A stretch of 64,000 bases of DNA, from NCBI RefSeq assembly GCF_002443255.2, contig NW_019211456.1:57114982-57178981 (forward strand), read 5' to 3'. The translations under genes were made by a program, and so were the position numbers. The DNA comes from Varroa destructor. Lineage: Eukaryota; Arthropoda; Arachnida; Mesostigmata; Varroidae. Every line of letters begins with the position of its first letter. Position 1 is the first letter of the stretch. This document shows, piece by piece, positions 24,754-38,391 of this stretch. A model generated the notes under the pieces. It saw only the letters and a list, made by a program, of their open reading frames with translations. It did no database searches and was not told the origin of the DNA.

Positions 24754-25110
24754 ATGCTATTCGACATTATCAACATTGTTATCTTTGTCGTCCTATTCTC
24801 AGTGGGCGGAATGATTCTTTTCGTGTTGTATAAAAGATACTGTGCCGAGTCTAATCATTATATATTTGTAAAGGACAATTCAGCCAAGGAATCCCATAGC
24901 CAGCTCTATCCCAACCTTCATCAAGTCGATGGAGAAGTAACAGCACCAGAACTTGATTTAAGCGAACGGGATGAAAAAGAGTCTGTAGAGTCGAAGGATA
25001 CCCTCGACACCGAGAAGATTTCTATCCCTATGGATCGTCAGCATGAAGCAAAGGCCGTTGAGAATGATTATGTCGTTCCCAGCGAGCTCGCGAGCGTCAA
25101 TGGAAAGTAA
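24754..25110 (+). CDS. Small N-terminally anchored membrane protein, unknown function
   Basis: I do not recognise this 118 aa protein. Starting at the ATG at 24754 (the only in-frame ATG before the membrane segment; TTG codons upstream are unlikely starts), it opens with a hydrophobic helix at residues 4-27 (MLFDIINIVIFVV onward), followed by LYKRYC with Cys30. The remaining 90 residues are hydrophilic and acidic (DLSERDEKESVES). There is no cleavable-signal pattern, so a signal anchor with a cytosolic tail is likely given the Lys-Arg after the helix. The region before it is CpG-richer and fits a 5' UTR. After the TAA, the same frame stays open for 32 codons with Gln/Ala-rich sequence. The gene at 37840 has the same architecture and may be a paralogue. 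Confidence 0.6.
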   Translation: MLFDIINIVIFVVLFSVGGMILFVLYKRYCAESNHYIFVKDNSAKESHSQLYPNLHQVDGEVTAPELDLSERDEKESVESKDTLDTEKISIPMDRQHEAKAVENDYVVPSELASVNGK

Positions 25111-28100
25111 AAAGGAAAGCTTCGCTCACAGGATATAGGTGCAGCAACAGCAGCAGTTGGTGATGGTAGGAATCTTCAGCGTCAAGTACCTTCTTCTGAT
25201 CGGCCGTGATCAAGGGTCGTTCAAAGCTGTCGCGTTGCCTTGGCTTAAATTGTTAGACCGCACGCCGGTATTAGATATGGATGCCTTACGGAACAGGATG
25301 ATAAACGGGTAATTGTCACCGACTACGGGAAGCGTCTCTAACAGCGGCTTGACACACACCGATGCGTAGATGGTCAAGTGTGGCGATGATAGCCTACGCC
25401 AACTCTTAGCAATCTGGAGTATATCGAATATGGCTACAAGAAAAAAAATAGCTTCAAAGCGGTGCATGTTCGTAGATGTGAGTTTGCATGTTGTTATACG
25501 GACGGGCGTCTCTGTGTGCCTATATTTGTGCGTATGTTGTGCAACTTTCAAAGCGATTTTTGTCTAGTATCCTTCATTCAAGATGCAGTGGGTGCAAAAG
25601 GTTTTTTTTACTATGTAGAACCTCATTTATCTACGTTTAATCGAGCACATCTTATGTGTAGAAATATATTCTTAAGAAAAAAAAACATGTCTGCCGGCAA
25701 TGCCATTACTGCACACAATAGATAGCTTCACATAAATTATAAACGAAAAATTAGAAGTACTATGGAGTCTAGAGGTGTTATTTAACCATATCTGCTACAA
25801 GCAACTGAGAGCGAAAATTGCTGACTCCGGTAACCACGCCAGCAAATGAAAGGCTGGTCAAACGAAATTATTGCACCAATAGTAACTAGAACAGGATATA
25901 TGACATTCTTGTAGTCATCACGTGAAAAAAGCGTATTGAACGTTTGCCCTTATGGGCTATAGATCCGTTGTTTATCTGTTAAAAGAAGAATCAATTTGGT
26001 TAATCATAAGTCTGATTTTATGTACAATATAATAAATATATTTAAATAAGTATGGCAAGCATGTCAACGTATCTTGCTAGCGTGATAGTCCAGATGAAAC
26101 GGGCACGGCTTAAGTCAATATCCCAACTCGGTTTTCAAAAAATAGTTTATCTTTCCGTCATTGATGAGCAGTTTCTGCTGTTCTTCTAATGCGCTTCCTG
26201 TTATGCTGTTTTTAACATGAATTGTTGCCATCCAATCGAGTGGTAATATCAGCTGCATGTAGTTCGATACTCGTGTTCTACTATTACGACTGTAATAACA
26301 TGCGACTAATGTTTTATGCCTTTTTCTGCACTAATGCATCTGGCGTAAGCATCCAAACAACCACACCATATTGTCGAAGTTTAAGATTGTATATAATATA
26401 ATCGAGGCACGAACAGGCGTTCAGTCGTACGATGGTGATTTTATATACATATATACGTATTTGTGAATTCGTGTTTTCGTGGTGCACTACTTGTGTATTA
26501 GACTCATATACTCAGAGGAAAAAGTATTTTTACAGTGGGTATAAATAACAATCTTGTTGATCATAACACCCATCAGTCAATAAAATCATGTTATATGTCA
26601 GTAAAACTTTAGAATTTAGTAGAATTTTAAATACAACGTCAAATTATATGGACGTACTAGTACGAAATTGTCGTTGGTGTTTTAATGAATAGTTCTTATC
26701 ACAAGTTTGTAGAGCAGAATCAAAGTAAAATAATGAAAAAGGAAAGTCCCACAAATATGTTCATACATGAGACTGAAGTATATCTCGATAGAACAGAAGA
26801 AATATCTCGAAAACGCGAAAAATGCGATAAAGCTGAAAAATTTGCGTATACTACTTTAAAAGTAAGCAGACGATATACGCTCCTAAATAAACGAGACTAT
26901 ATCTGCAAAAATATATAGCTAATGTTTTTATCTTAACTTTCTACGTTTTTGTTAGTTTGTTGTAAAAATACATCTTCTGTATTGAGCATAGAGCTTCGAT
27001 TATGCAGCGGAAAATGGTAGGTGCAAAGATTCAAATGTTCATGTATTAGTATGAATCGATTCAGTAATTCTATCAGAATTTCAGCTATTTAGGTACGCTT
27101 TTCCAACAGCTAAAGCCGAGACGTTTTTGAAATTGATGATGTAATCGATTCCAAGGTATTTATGTTCGCAGCAGTTGTTGAATTCAAAGGACGTTTCTTT
27201 TATTATTTGTCAACGGAATATCGAACGGAATAATATCGAATATGCCAAAGCCAAGTGTGCTACAAAATCTATATATATCTAAGAATTACCGAGCCGCAAA
27301 GTAAGAATATTTATCCATTGGAAGACTCGTATAGAGCGCTATGTGGCTTCGCTTATTGATGCCACATGGTGGTGTTTAGCTGTTCCGAAAATTTCGGCTT
27401 CCCGAACAAATTCTTCTCGTCTTCCTAGGTTATCGCTACTAGCATAGCGCTTGGTGACCAGGCAACAATCATTAAATCAGGTTAGGCCAGACGGCGATCG
27501 CTCTGAGTTTGGCTATGGGCTCAAATGGTGGTCCCTGTTTTCTTACAATAAAGCAGCCTCCTCTCCTTCTGCGTACAAACATCTGCTGCTGCTGTTGAGG
27601 CCATTTTCTTCTTTATGAAACCTGGTGCCTTCTCGTCCTGCCTTCTATCTTTGTATACAAAGGACTTCTCAAGAAAACCGCCGAAAGAGCTGGTCACTTC
27701 GACTTGCAACGATAGTTGCGGTCGTTTCCAGTTTTCCAATACAAAATGAATTTTTATTGGGTATGAATTAAGGGCGATAACAATTTGTTTGCTAAGCTAT
27801 TAATAAGGTCTAGCTGGTTGCACTACTTTCCTTCCAATTTCTTACAGCTTATCTTAGGAAATTAGTCATGCTTACTAACACAAGAGTTGCGGCGGGAATT
27901 TCATAAAAAATAGGAAATAATTATTGCAATAAATGTACAATTCCAACATTATTTATAAAAGCAACATCTTTCAGAATGACTTTGTAACTAGTATACATGT
28001 AGAATACAGCTTAAGTGACGATATTCAAAAACACTTCTAAAACTTATAATTGTTTAGGTGAAAAGAAAGGCTGAGGTACGTCTTCGAAGAGATTTCAAAA

Positions 28101-30194
28101 AATAATCTATATAATAGCATATTATTTTAGAAGAAGAGGTATCCGAGGCAGTGCTAGACACGATGCTAGCGATTTTTTAAACGATAAATATTTGCACTCG
28201 GCAACCAGAATAAATAAATACACATAATTTTCAGTGGTATTTGATTGCTTACAATCAGATAACCAATTAAAGCCTTCTGCCAACTTTTAATCTGCAAACG
28301 AAGTCACATTTATCTCCTGTCTTGCATGTATTTTGTATTGCATAAATTGACAGCTTCGATAATTATGAGTACCACAGTACAACTGAAGGAAGCTGATTTT
28401 CTGTTACGTGAAGTGTCGGCGGCATTGGCAGCCTCGTAACGAATATATGCTTTTGCCTAAAAGAGATTTTTCAGCATTTTTAAATGCTTCAGTCCTTTTG
28501 CATAGGTATTCTAAATGTGCGGAGTACAAAAATACACGACCATAATCTTTTGATTTATGTTTCCACTGACAGGAGTCCGTCAGTTTTTCTCAGATCATCA
28601 ACGATGTTTCACACATCCAGTGCTCACATTCATTTGTTGGCAGGAATATTCAATAAGCAAGACGACCCGTCTAAAATCGGCTGTATTCAATCCTAACAAT
28701 AACGAGTCCAAACAATGCCTTATTGCAGAAGTCAAAAAAAGATGTAACTAGCAAGCACGAGCTAGGTTAACAGATTTGCCCCGTTATGCTGTGGGGAACC
28801 AACTCATTTCAATGCGTTCATTTAAGCTCAATCGAGCATTAAAAAACTAAGTAGCTTATAATTAAAGTACATTACATATCTACAGGTTACATATCTAAGA
28901 TGCTACCTGGTTATATGAGTGAGTTATTACTACATACATTAGTGGCCTGCATGCGAGCTTTGCAATGGGTTTCATTATAACGCATGGTAATTTTGCTTTG
29001 GATATAGAAAGGTTCAGATCGAAGAGCCTTATGACATCTACGGCATTTATAGATTAGCTTTATCTTCTTTACTGAGCTGAACGACGGCTAAAATCAATTT
29101 TACTTTTTTTGGATCTTGAAACTTCTTTTACAACTCGCACATACATACTGTTTCGATTAAGCGTCCTGGAAAACAATAATCAAGTCCCACGGTACCTGCA
29201 CGACTCGTTATGGAACCACATCAAAAAAAGCTCTTCAGAATATGCACTTCTATACATGCCTTTCTCAGGTTTTTCGACCGACACCGCTCTTGGGCTCTTT
29301 ATAAAATGGCTGGCTCCCGGCAGAAAACGAAGAGTGTCTATCGTTGGATTCGTACCTATACCACCAAGCATCCCCATTGTTTTTGTTGACATAAGCTACC
29401 CACTACGTTAAGACGCGAACGTGAAATTATGCACTTGTGCAAGGTCCGTTCTTTTAATGGCCTAACAAAGCTCACTGATTTGAAAAGTTACGCTCGTTGA
29501 TTGAGGTAGTACAGCAAAAATTCACGTACCTCGTACGACATCAATAAATGAAATGATTTGACCACTTTTCTGGATAATTAATAGTTAGTATAACCCAAAA
29601 CACAGTTCAAACAACAGCTAATGTTGCTGAGAAAGTTCATAATGCACGCGCACGGTATCAGAACAGAAGGTTAACATCTACTATATATATATATATCCAT
29701 CTACTATGGATGGTGGCCATATGGTGTAGAATTTTTCTCCGCTGCAGTCATATTAATCAGTAGACTGATCCCAATTCTAAATGAAGCTATGAGCATATAG
29801 CTGCAGTGAGTAATGCGGTTTTTAATGGAATAAATTACTACTAACTGGATGAGTCAGTATGCGTATGTAATAATCTATACATTGAAGCATTTACACGCCA
29901 GGAAAAGTTACGTTCCGCTTTAAAAATTAGCTCTACCTATATGCTATGTGTTTCTTAAGACACGATTATTTTTATTCAAATGCCTTTAAAAAATCGTACT
30001 GTGTAATTTTTTCGAAGCAGCTTGATATCGATAAGGATTTATTGTTCAGCTAGGAAGATTTTTATTATTTACTTGGACTTGAAAATCTTCTCATGGATAT
30101 ATGTCAACTGTTGTCTAGTAAACGTAACAGAAACGATCGATTCTCTGTATAAAGCTACAATTGAATTTCTGAAATTTCAACAATCGTGTGTATA

Positions 30195-30224
30195 AAGGCT
30201 ATAGCCTATTTTCACTATAGCCTT
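30195..30224. repeat. Short inverted repeat, 10 bp arms
   Basis: aaggctatag at 30195-30204 and its exact reverse complement at 30215-30224 are separated by 10 nt. Isolated in intergenic DNA; probably a chance or minor foldback structure. Confidence 0.85.
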
Positions 30225-30592
30225 CTCAAATTTAGTGTGCGTTTATTCTTTCAACGCGATTTTCTTTGATATGTGACACCGTTCAGGGTAACTGAGACGT
30301 GCAAACAAGTATCGACTAGTTGTTTCACGAAACAAGAGTTGCTGTTCGTTGCTGTCGTTAGCCTGCCATTAGACTCATCTCGTTCATCTAACCTCTCTGG
30401 TTATAGGCTATGAGTGGTGCTAAAAATCTCAGCTTCAAACGATATTTATTCAAACTGTTATTTGACGCTGTGCTCTTTACCTATAATTGCTACAACCATA
30501 ATAAAACGAGCACCACATAGTACGGGCATCAGCTGTCTGCCGTCGGCTTGTCACTCGTCAGGTATAGTGCTATGACACGATTTTCAGTTTCC

Positions 30593-30620
30593 TATATATA
30601 TATATATATATATATATATA
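30593..30620. repeat. (TA)14 microsatellite
   Basis: An uninterrupted alternating TA run in intergenic DNA. Confidence 0.95.
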
Positions 30621-33600
30621 CGTAAATTGACAACCCCGATACAGATGCAAACGAACTGGCACTTTTCGAACAGCTTAGTTTGAAGGAAACCGTTAGGTCT
30701 AAAGCAACAATAAGCACGCAGCAGGCCAAAGCAGCTGGTAAAGCGCTTTAGACTTAGCTGATACCGAGATAAGTTTTAATGTGTATACTATTTATAGCCT
30801 ATACTATAATAAATAAAACAGATAATACGTGTATGCATCGACTATTTCTCTTGCCAGCCACAAATGCGACAACACGTTTGGTACAGTTTGTTTTAAATTA
30901 GCATAAACTGTTGAGCTTTTTCGTCTTATAATAATTTAGTTACATTAATTGGTGCCCTGGTATATTATTTACAACAATCTATAGATATGCCGGAGACGGT
31001 GCGATGGTGCGATTATTATGATGTTTCATCTACATGTTGTTTTATCTAGTTTACTATGCGGCACAGAAACTTTATAGTGCATATAACATCCTTCAAAAAA
31101 AAAGTCCAATTCATGTTAAAAGCTTCGAGCGGTTACAGGCATTTTGCGCTTGAAGCTTATCTTTAATATATTGATAATGGACACCCGACAGTAACAAGAT
31201 TCGATGAACAATTCATACGGCTGAAAATGTAGCCTCTAAAGCCTGTTTGCCTACTTCTTCATTGCGGTATGGGTGCGATACGTTAAAAACAGGCAAAAAT
31301 TATAATAAAAATTTGACCTTTACTGTTTTTAAATAGATTAGGGACCATTATTGATCTACATAATACTATCATATTTACGTGAGTTTATAGCGTTCCGATG
31401 CATATTATAGAAGCAGCAACTTAAATATGTTTGACAGCTCTTTTTAAAATTTGAAAATTTTCTGTTTGCATTTGTTAATGTAACCAATGAGTTTAATGTA
31501 TTAGAAATAAAAGTAAAAGAAATGCAAATTAGACCTCTCAAACCGCTAACAGGTTTTTGCCACATGCTGTATACATAGATCAATATATGGACATATACGC
31601 ATGAATTCAGTGAAATTTATTGATGTCATTAATGCGTTAGAAAAACTAACGTTAACATAATACACAGACAAATAGTTTGCACTTTAAATATAGCGAAATG
31701 CATGTTGTTTGTTTAACATACTTAAAATCTACTATGGTCCACAATGACGGGACCTTAGGCAACGGATAAAAAAAGGCTAGTATTGTATAATTTTAAGTAA
31801 TCTTTAATGATTATCGACTCTAGAATATATCAGGTTAACTGCGTCGATTTGCAATGGATGATGAGGCCGCCCACGGACAAGAGATGAAGACAGCATGTCT
31901 TTATCTCTGTTATAATCATTATTTACCTAGTGACCAAAAACTGGGCATCAACTATTTTATTATTACAGGTAAAATGGTAAATAACTTACCGTATACACAG
32001 TGAGTTAAAACAGTCATTTCCGCGCCACTGACTTCTTAGTTAGTCTTGAACAATTGAATGAATGCACAAATGTTTTGATGAATAAATCTGCTACGTATAA
32101 ATAGACGTTCAAATGCTCAGAAAGTTGGAAAATGCATCAATGTATGCCAATAAGTAATTTCACTAGCAAGAAACCGTTTTAATTTAAATAATTGAATAAT
32201 AATAATAATATTAGTAATACTAGAATTAGTAATACTAGAAATTAGTAATAGTAGAATCATCAGACGGCTTTATTAATCGCTATTTTTTAATAACTGATCG
32301 AAGTTGCCACTGTAATTGGATAGGCAGTATTAGAGATTCCTTTAATGACTGCTTAAACTGTTTATTATAATCAAATGATACATTTAACGCGGTAAATTGG
32401 CGGCAATTTAGAAATTGGCATAATATTTACTTTTCTGAAATTAAGCAAAAATGTATTCGCGTTTTCTATCGCCAACAAACATGGCACTACCTAAAAGTGA
32501 ATTTAAATTTTTGTTCTACATAGGTACCTATATCAATAATCTTGAAAATACTCGTACCAAATTTTATATTTCTTGTAAGTTTTACGTCCAGTATTGCCTG
32601 GAGATACCACTGGACCGCTCGCTCCCTATACGAACTTGGATCACATCGTGTTCCTAAGGTTAGCATGCAAATACGTTATTCACTCGGGTATTCTTGGGGC
32701 TTGTCATTTCATCTTGACGAAACAAAACCATCCTAAAATGATATGTTTTCTAAAACCCTAAAGAGTATAAAAGACGAAATGGTTTTTATCCAAACCAAAA
32801 AAATCACAATTGTGTAACATCAAAGTTTAAAAGTGGCTTAACTCTAGTAACACGATAGGCACAAAATTGAATTTTCCGGAAACAAATGTGTTAGTATATC
32901 CACGTTTTCATATTTTTTACTTGCTTGGTTACAATAGGTTTTTAAGATTTGTATGATAATATTGAAAAAATATAGTAAGTTTCTAAATAGCGAAACAGTC
33001 ATAGTGAGTAATGAGTTGACGAACAGGTTTATTTGCAGTGGGAGAACGGGACAACCAGATAGGGGCAACAAGATAGCAAGGTCGCAGCCGTGAAATATAA
33101 GATAACCGAAGCAAGGTAATTTGAACAATGTAGCCGAATTGTTGAAACAAATACAGATAAGTTAGCTAGACCGATACTTCAAACAGAATACTTTCACAAA
33201 ACAACTGTAACTTTTAACTTGAACTCGTATTCATGTCGAAGGTCTTTGAGCTCACTTTGGACTAGACTAGTTGAGGCGGTACAATTAGGCCAATGAGGCA
33301 CACATAAAATAGAAAACGTTAATTAAGTACTGTATCTTTTCCTATTGTTGTAATGGAAATCGAACGGTTATGAGGTTGGATCCTTGTTTTTCCCACTGCC
33401 GTGATACGTAAACGTACTGATTTTTTAGCTCGCTTGCATCCGCATATATCAAAGTCGCTTTCACTAAAACATACTGCGACATGTGTTATTGGCAAAGCTC
33501 TATACCGATGCGGTAATTATAAGAAAACAAATAAAACGACAAAAACCAACAATCATTTACAGACTGGCCTTTGAATAGTAGCTCATTACTTGAGATTTCT

Positions 33601-36600
33601 TCCTGTGCTCTGTTTAACACTATGGTAAAACAATATAGAGCTGACAAAAAACAACTATTTAACTGTATTACAATCACTATTAAGAATTGATGCAAACTGC
33701 TAGCTTGCTACATTCGTGCACATGCATAGCGGACTTATCGAATATAATCCGACGTCAACTCAATCAGGCAAAAAAGAGTTTACAACGAGCACGTATCACA
33801 AAAAATTTTACGTACATTAGGAGCATTTTTCAAGTAAAGTATTTATTCTGCTTCACGTAGCTTGAACATTGATCACGTCTTGAGGCTGTCGACTTGTAAA
33901 ATAGGATTTCAACTGGCTTACACCGAATAAACAGTCCTATAGGTTAAACAGCAGCCGGGGCATGGAACTAACTGTCTGTGCTAGCTGGACAATCCTTTGT
34001 TCTGATAGACGGAGAGCTTATCAGCAGCATAGAGCCTGTTCAGGACAATATCCTCAACGTGTACCTAATATTTAAGTGAAGTGCCCGTGCACAACCGTCG
34101 ATCTGTGAATGTAAGGTTTATGTAAGTTGAGATCTAAAAGGTATGCAAACAATTGGCCAATGTAATTAAAGATATGTGATCCAAGCTTTATATTGGATCG
34201 TTCAGTGTGAAACGTAATATAGTAAATATTGACTTTTCGACTTGTTTTATTTTGACTGTTTATTTATTTTACATCGATATATCCACCACTATTATATATG
34301 ACCTTCTGGCATTTGGACGGTAACTTATTTCCGGTAACGAATGTCCACGATGATTCCAAAGGCAATTTTAGTATTCTGTTCAGATTTGGATAATTTCCCT
34401 GTTTAGTGAATTTAGTGAAAAAAATGCTAATTTATAAGAACAATGTCTGGCAAGTATAGTTGATAAGAGATAACCTCCAACTGTCACCTTTTTATTTTTT
34501 GCTATCGTAATTCCTTAGGTATAAGGTCAAGCATTGCCGTGCAATAAGAGTGGTTCACCTTTGCTCACTAATCTTAGCTAAGTGATGCAAAGTTTTTTTC
34601 TTATCATATCCTGCAATTATTGACAACACAATCTAGCCATCATCTACGAACTAGAATCTATGGCTTTATAGTGGGCAACATTTCTGTAGGATCAACAAAC
34701 ACCGTGAAGTCTTGCAGCAGTAAATTTTTTTAGAATGAACTCTTGCCAGCTCAGTTGCATCCATTCATTGATGTGATCACCTCCGATCGTCGCGAAGGAT
34801 CCATCTTCTATTACAGGTTACAACTTTATACGAGAATACGTCATTGGTGTAGCGTGAAAGCCAAAAGAAGCAAGCGCTACTACAGCCTCGTTTGTACTTG
34901 ATCTTCGCTCAAATCATGGGTACTAATTTGTTTAGCTGTTTTAACCCGAATGGGATTTTACATTTATATAGACTAACTTTCAAGTTCGAAAACATTTATT
35001 TAGACCAACTGCGTATGATACTCTGTAGTAAACGCTTCACCGCTCACAAAGATTATATGGCTATTCCTATTGTTGTAGTTACTGAACTGTTATAATATAC
35101 TGCCACGTTTCATATCAAATAACCCGATATGTTATGCCTGATATCGTTATTTTATTTTGCTAAACGCTGATTACTACTTGCGTTGTATACAGTGTAAGAT
35201 TTGGGAAAACATGAAATTGCACAATAAATGAGCATTATCATAGCTTTCAAAGGAAGATTAAAACAGGTTAGAGTCTTAGTATGAAGTGTTTCACAACTTT
35301 TCTTTTTAAAGTCTCTTTGGGCCTTAGGACGAAAACCCAGAGGGGCGCTCAGCTTCGTATCCACGCAACCTCCTAATCCATGTCCCTCTACTGCCACTGT
35401 CAGCATACTGGTAGCATTTTTCTTTTAATGGGAAATTCTTTGAATCCTTTCTTCCTCCGGTTTCCATGATTTGTCGTTTCAGGTCATAGCGGTTGCGACG
35501 TCGAAGTTGAGTATCGTTACACGCCATTAGCCATTTAGAGGCGTCGTCTCATCTGCAGTTTCTATAGTTTCTATTTTGGTCATTCCTTGAATACAATGAA
35601 TGTACATGCTGGCCATTGAATAGAACAGGTACGGTGATTACTTTATGTGACTTAAAGTTGTTTCATAATTACCGCATACACGTAGTTAGCCTACAAAGTA
35701 AACTTTCTAATCATGATTAACCTATTCAAATATTGTTTTTCGGAAAATTCAATTCGTAATCTAAAGGAGTATTATTATTTGTGAGAGTTGAAATTTTTCT
35801 TACTGGAAAATACTGAAAATACGTGTACCATTGCCATAAGAATAAAATGTATTATTTTCCATTATGAATTAGGTTGGATTAACGCACAAGGACCAGCAAT
35901 CGAATGCTAACTGAAAAGGTAATTTCGTTTCATAGGTAGACTCTTCTTAGTCAACTATTCGAACGCCAAATCAGATGTGTTATTCTGCAAATACAAACGG
36001 TTGTATTCCTGCTGAGGTGGATTGTGTTTGTATCCGTCTATAGTCAAGCCAACAATCTAAGGAAGCCCTGTCAGAACATATTATTGAAGTAATACCTAAC
36101 TGGTGCTTAGTTACATCAGGATGGCGATGGACTGACTTGAGGAATTGGGACTTGAAGGAGTCAGGCAGACCAGGTGATATAGAAGTGACTTACAAAATTA
36201 ACGGCTTTTTTATTAGAGCTATATTAGAAGACTGAAAACCAATGCTGCTCGATCATTTATCGAAGTCTGTGCATCCATACTATTTACGTAGCTTTACATT
36301 TTCTATACCTTGAAGCTCTAGCAAAAAGGCCTCCCTCTACGTTGACGACGGAGGCAATCGAAGTTTTATCTTGTTGAAAAAACACTCCCGATTGCAGGAA
36401 TCAAGTAACCTACTAGAAAAAATTATCTATCTGTTTCATTAAGTGTGGGTTAGTTCCTTGTTAGATTCGACTGTTATGCCGCACACTTTTGACAGACATT
36501 TCTTGATTCAGACTGAACGGGTGAACTTTTTTGATGTCCACCACATATAAATAAAGAAAATAATATGTTTTTCTTTAATGTATCATGGCTTTTTTTTGCT

Positions 36601-37839
36601 TCTCTGCGATAGTCTTAAGTTTGTATGAAAGGTGCGGCGCCTTAGGTTCTTTATCGTTCTTTTATAATGTGCATACGCGTGTCGCAAAGCGAAACCTCAA
36701 TCAACGGTTGTTGTTTTGATCAAAGAGAATCCAGAAAGGACTAATATATGACATTTTTTCATAACTCTTAATTGAGTATATTAAACAAGTATGTTTAGCT
36801 GTTATTATTAGAGAGTTTTTTCTGGGGATGATTGTCATCAAGCTCCAGATCGAAGTTCGGAAAAAAAAGCTTCAAATATTTGAACAAAATAATCGAATAA
36901 AACGATTGGCCAATGTTTATTACGAAGCATAGTTTCATAATAATACCAAAATGACGTCCTCGATGATCTGGCGGCATCCTCCTTCATCCAGCTAGCATAT
37001 TAAACACGCCAGCTTTAGTAGCTAAAATGATCGTTTTATGTTAGAACATTGTGATTACGATTAGCGTAATGCGGGAGCTTGTTGTTAGTCAAGCGTACTC
37101 GGCGTTAGGAGATGGCAATTTCCTTTCCCTTTCCGCAGAATTAGTCTTTTTCTTTCTCTCCCTCTCTCTCTCATGAGCTGCACGGTGTGTGCTCATGTTG
37201 TTGTAGTTGCTATAACTATTCTTCCTAATAAGATGATGATTTTGTAGCTGGCTTTACCAGCTACGGCAAATCAGGTGTCTTTGCTCTGTTTTAATGTCGT
37301 TGCTTTTCCTTCGTTTCATTGATGTCAGTGTTGACTGGCATCATCTAGGCCATACAAAGAGCCAGAATCTATCTCCTAGTTGTCCTAACCTCAGCTCGAG
37401 CGTTGTGCTTAGCTGTTTACGGGCTACGCTCCGTCGTGTAACACGTCGAACGCTATCGATCGAGCGGAATCACGCCCGTACACAATACGCTGTTGGACTG
37501 CCATACGATATCGGGAATAGTAGTGGTCATGAGCAGTCTGTGTTTATTGAAAGGATTGACTTACTCGTGGTTGATCGTGTATTCACAAATGGACAGGAAT
37601 CGGCAGAAAGAAACAAGATTATGTAGTCAGTGAGAGCGACATCTTGTTGAAGACAGAACATTCCATCAAGGGCAATCTGACCGCCTTAAGTTGCAAGCAA
37701 ACGACGCCGGCCCGAAAATAACACGGTACTGTCGTTTCGTGGAACTATTTCGTGTCCTTGTGATTATTTGCACTAGCGTGTATGTCTTTATACACCGTTG
37801 CACTACGTCGATTATAGTTCAAATAATTGAACCATAACA

Positions 37840-38391
37840 ATGCTGTATACAATTATCGGCTGGATCGTGGCAATTGTCGTTGTGACTGTGGCTGCTATTG
37901 CGTTGTTCAGGTTTCTATTGGCACCAAGATGTGTCCCCCAATCGTACGCACCCATAATGCAGAAAGTCTCTGATCAGAACTGTTACAAACAGGGTCAGCA
38001 CGAAAAAATAGTGAACTCGGACATCACTAATACGGCTATTTTAAGCCACTCAGAAAAACCGAACAAGGTTAAGTATAACCGGTGCCAGCAAAATGGAATT
38101 ACGACTAGGAATAGTCTGAATGAGCAAAACGACGGAAATCAAACAGAGACAAAATTAACGAGTGATATTTCGACTGCCTTACAAAATAATGATAAGTCAA
38201 ATGATACTGCAAAAGAGGATAGTGAAACACAATTGGAACAACTGATGCAAAAGCCTGAGCTATCGAGTATCCAAACGAACCTTGATCGGCACAGTATGAT
38301 TAGTGGTGTTGCAAACCCCAAACCCCAGAATCTGATGAGCACCTTAGAAGCAGACGTCAGCAACGGGTCTGCGGACGAGTCAAAACAGTAA
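37840..38391 (+). CDS. N-terminally anchored membrane protein, Gln/Asn-rich tail
   Basis: I do not recognise this 183 aa single-exon protein. It starts at the ATG at 37840 with MLYTIIGWIVAIVVV and a hydrophobic helix to about residue 28, then APRC with Cys31, then a hydrophilic tail rich in Asn, Gln, Ser and Lys (for example NSLNEQNDGNQTETK). Architecture, the ML(F/Y)xII start and a Cys just after the helix with a Tyr at residue 36 are shared with the 118 aa protein at 24754, which suggests a diverged pair; the similarity is too short to be sure. A 5' flank of about 500 nt is CpG-richer than its surroundings. After the TAA stop the same frame continues, with few stops and similar composition, for about 400 nt, including a CAG tract. 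Confidence 0.6.
   Translation: MLYTIIGWIVAIVVVTVAAIALFRFLLAPRCVPQSYAPIMQKVSDQNCYKQGQHEKIVNSDITNTAILSHSEKPNKVKYNRCQQNGITTRNSLNEQNDGNQTETKLTSDISTALQNNDKSNDTAKEDSETQLEQLMQKPELSSIQTNLDRHSMISGVANPKPQNLMSTLEADVSNGSADESKQ

Larger units (their letters stand above)
25111..37839. other. Gene-poor AT-rich region, 12.7 kb
   Basis: I can support no gene here. There are isolated open frames of 60-113 codons (for example 25210-25551, 26685-26918, 29109-29411) without known domains or convincing splice sites. Simple repeats include TA runs at 29682-29696 and 30593-30620 and an ATT-rich patch with repeated tagtaatactagaa near 32200-32255. A 10 bp-arm hairpin lies at 30195-30224. A possible poly(A) signal for the gene ending at 25110 is AATAAA at 26031-26036. 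The last 700 nt become CpG- and CT-richer (CT run near 37158), consistent with a promoter and 5' UTR for the gene at 37840. Confidence 0.5.

Noticed and set aside
29109..29411. 100-codon forward frame in intergenic DNA
   Set aside because: No domain, no splice context, and the reverse frame is equally open.
37294..37626. 110-codon forward frame upstream of the 37840 gene
   Set aside because: No domain and composition typical of the GC-richer leader. It is more likely promoter and 5' UTR of the downstream gene.
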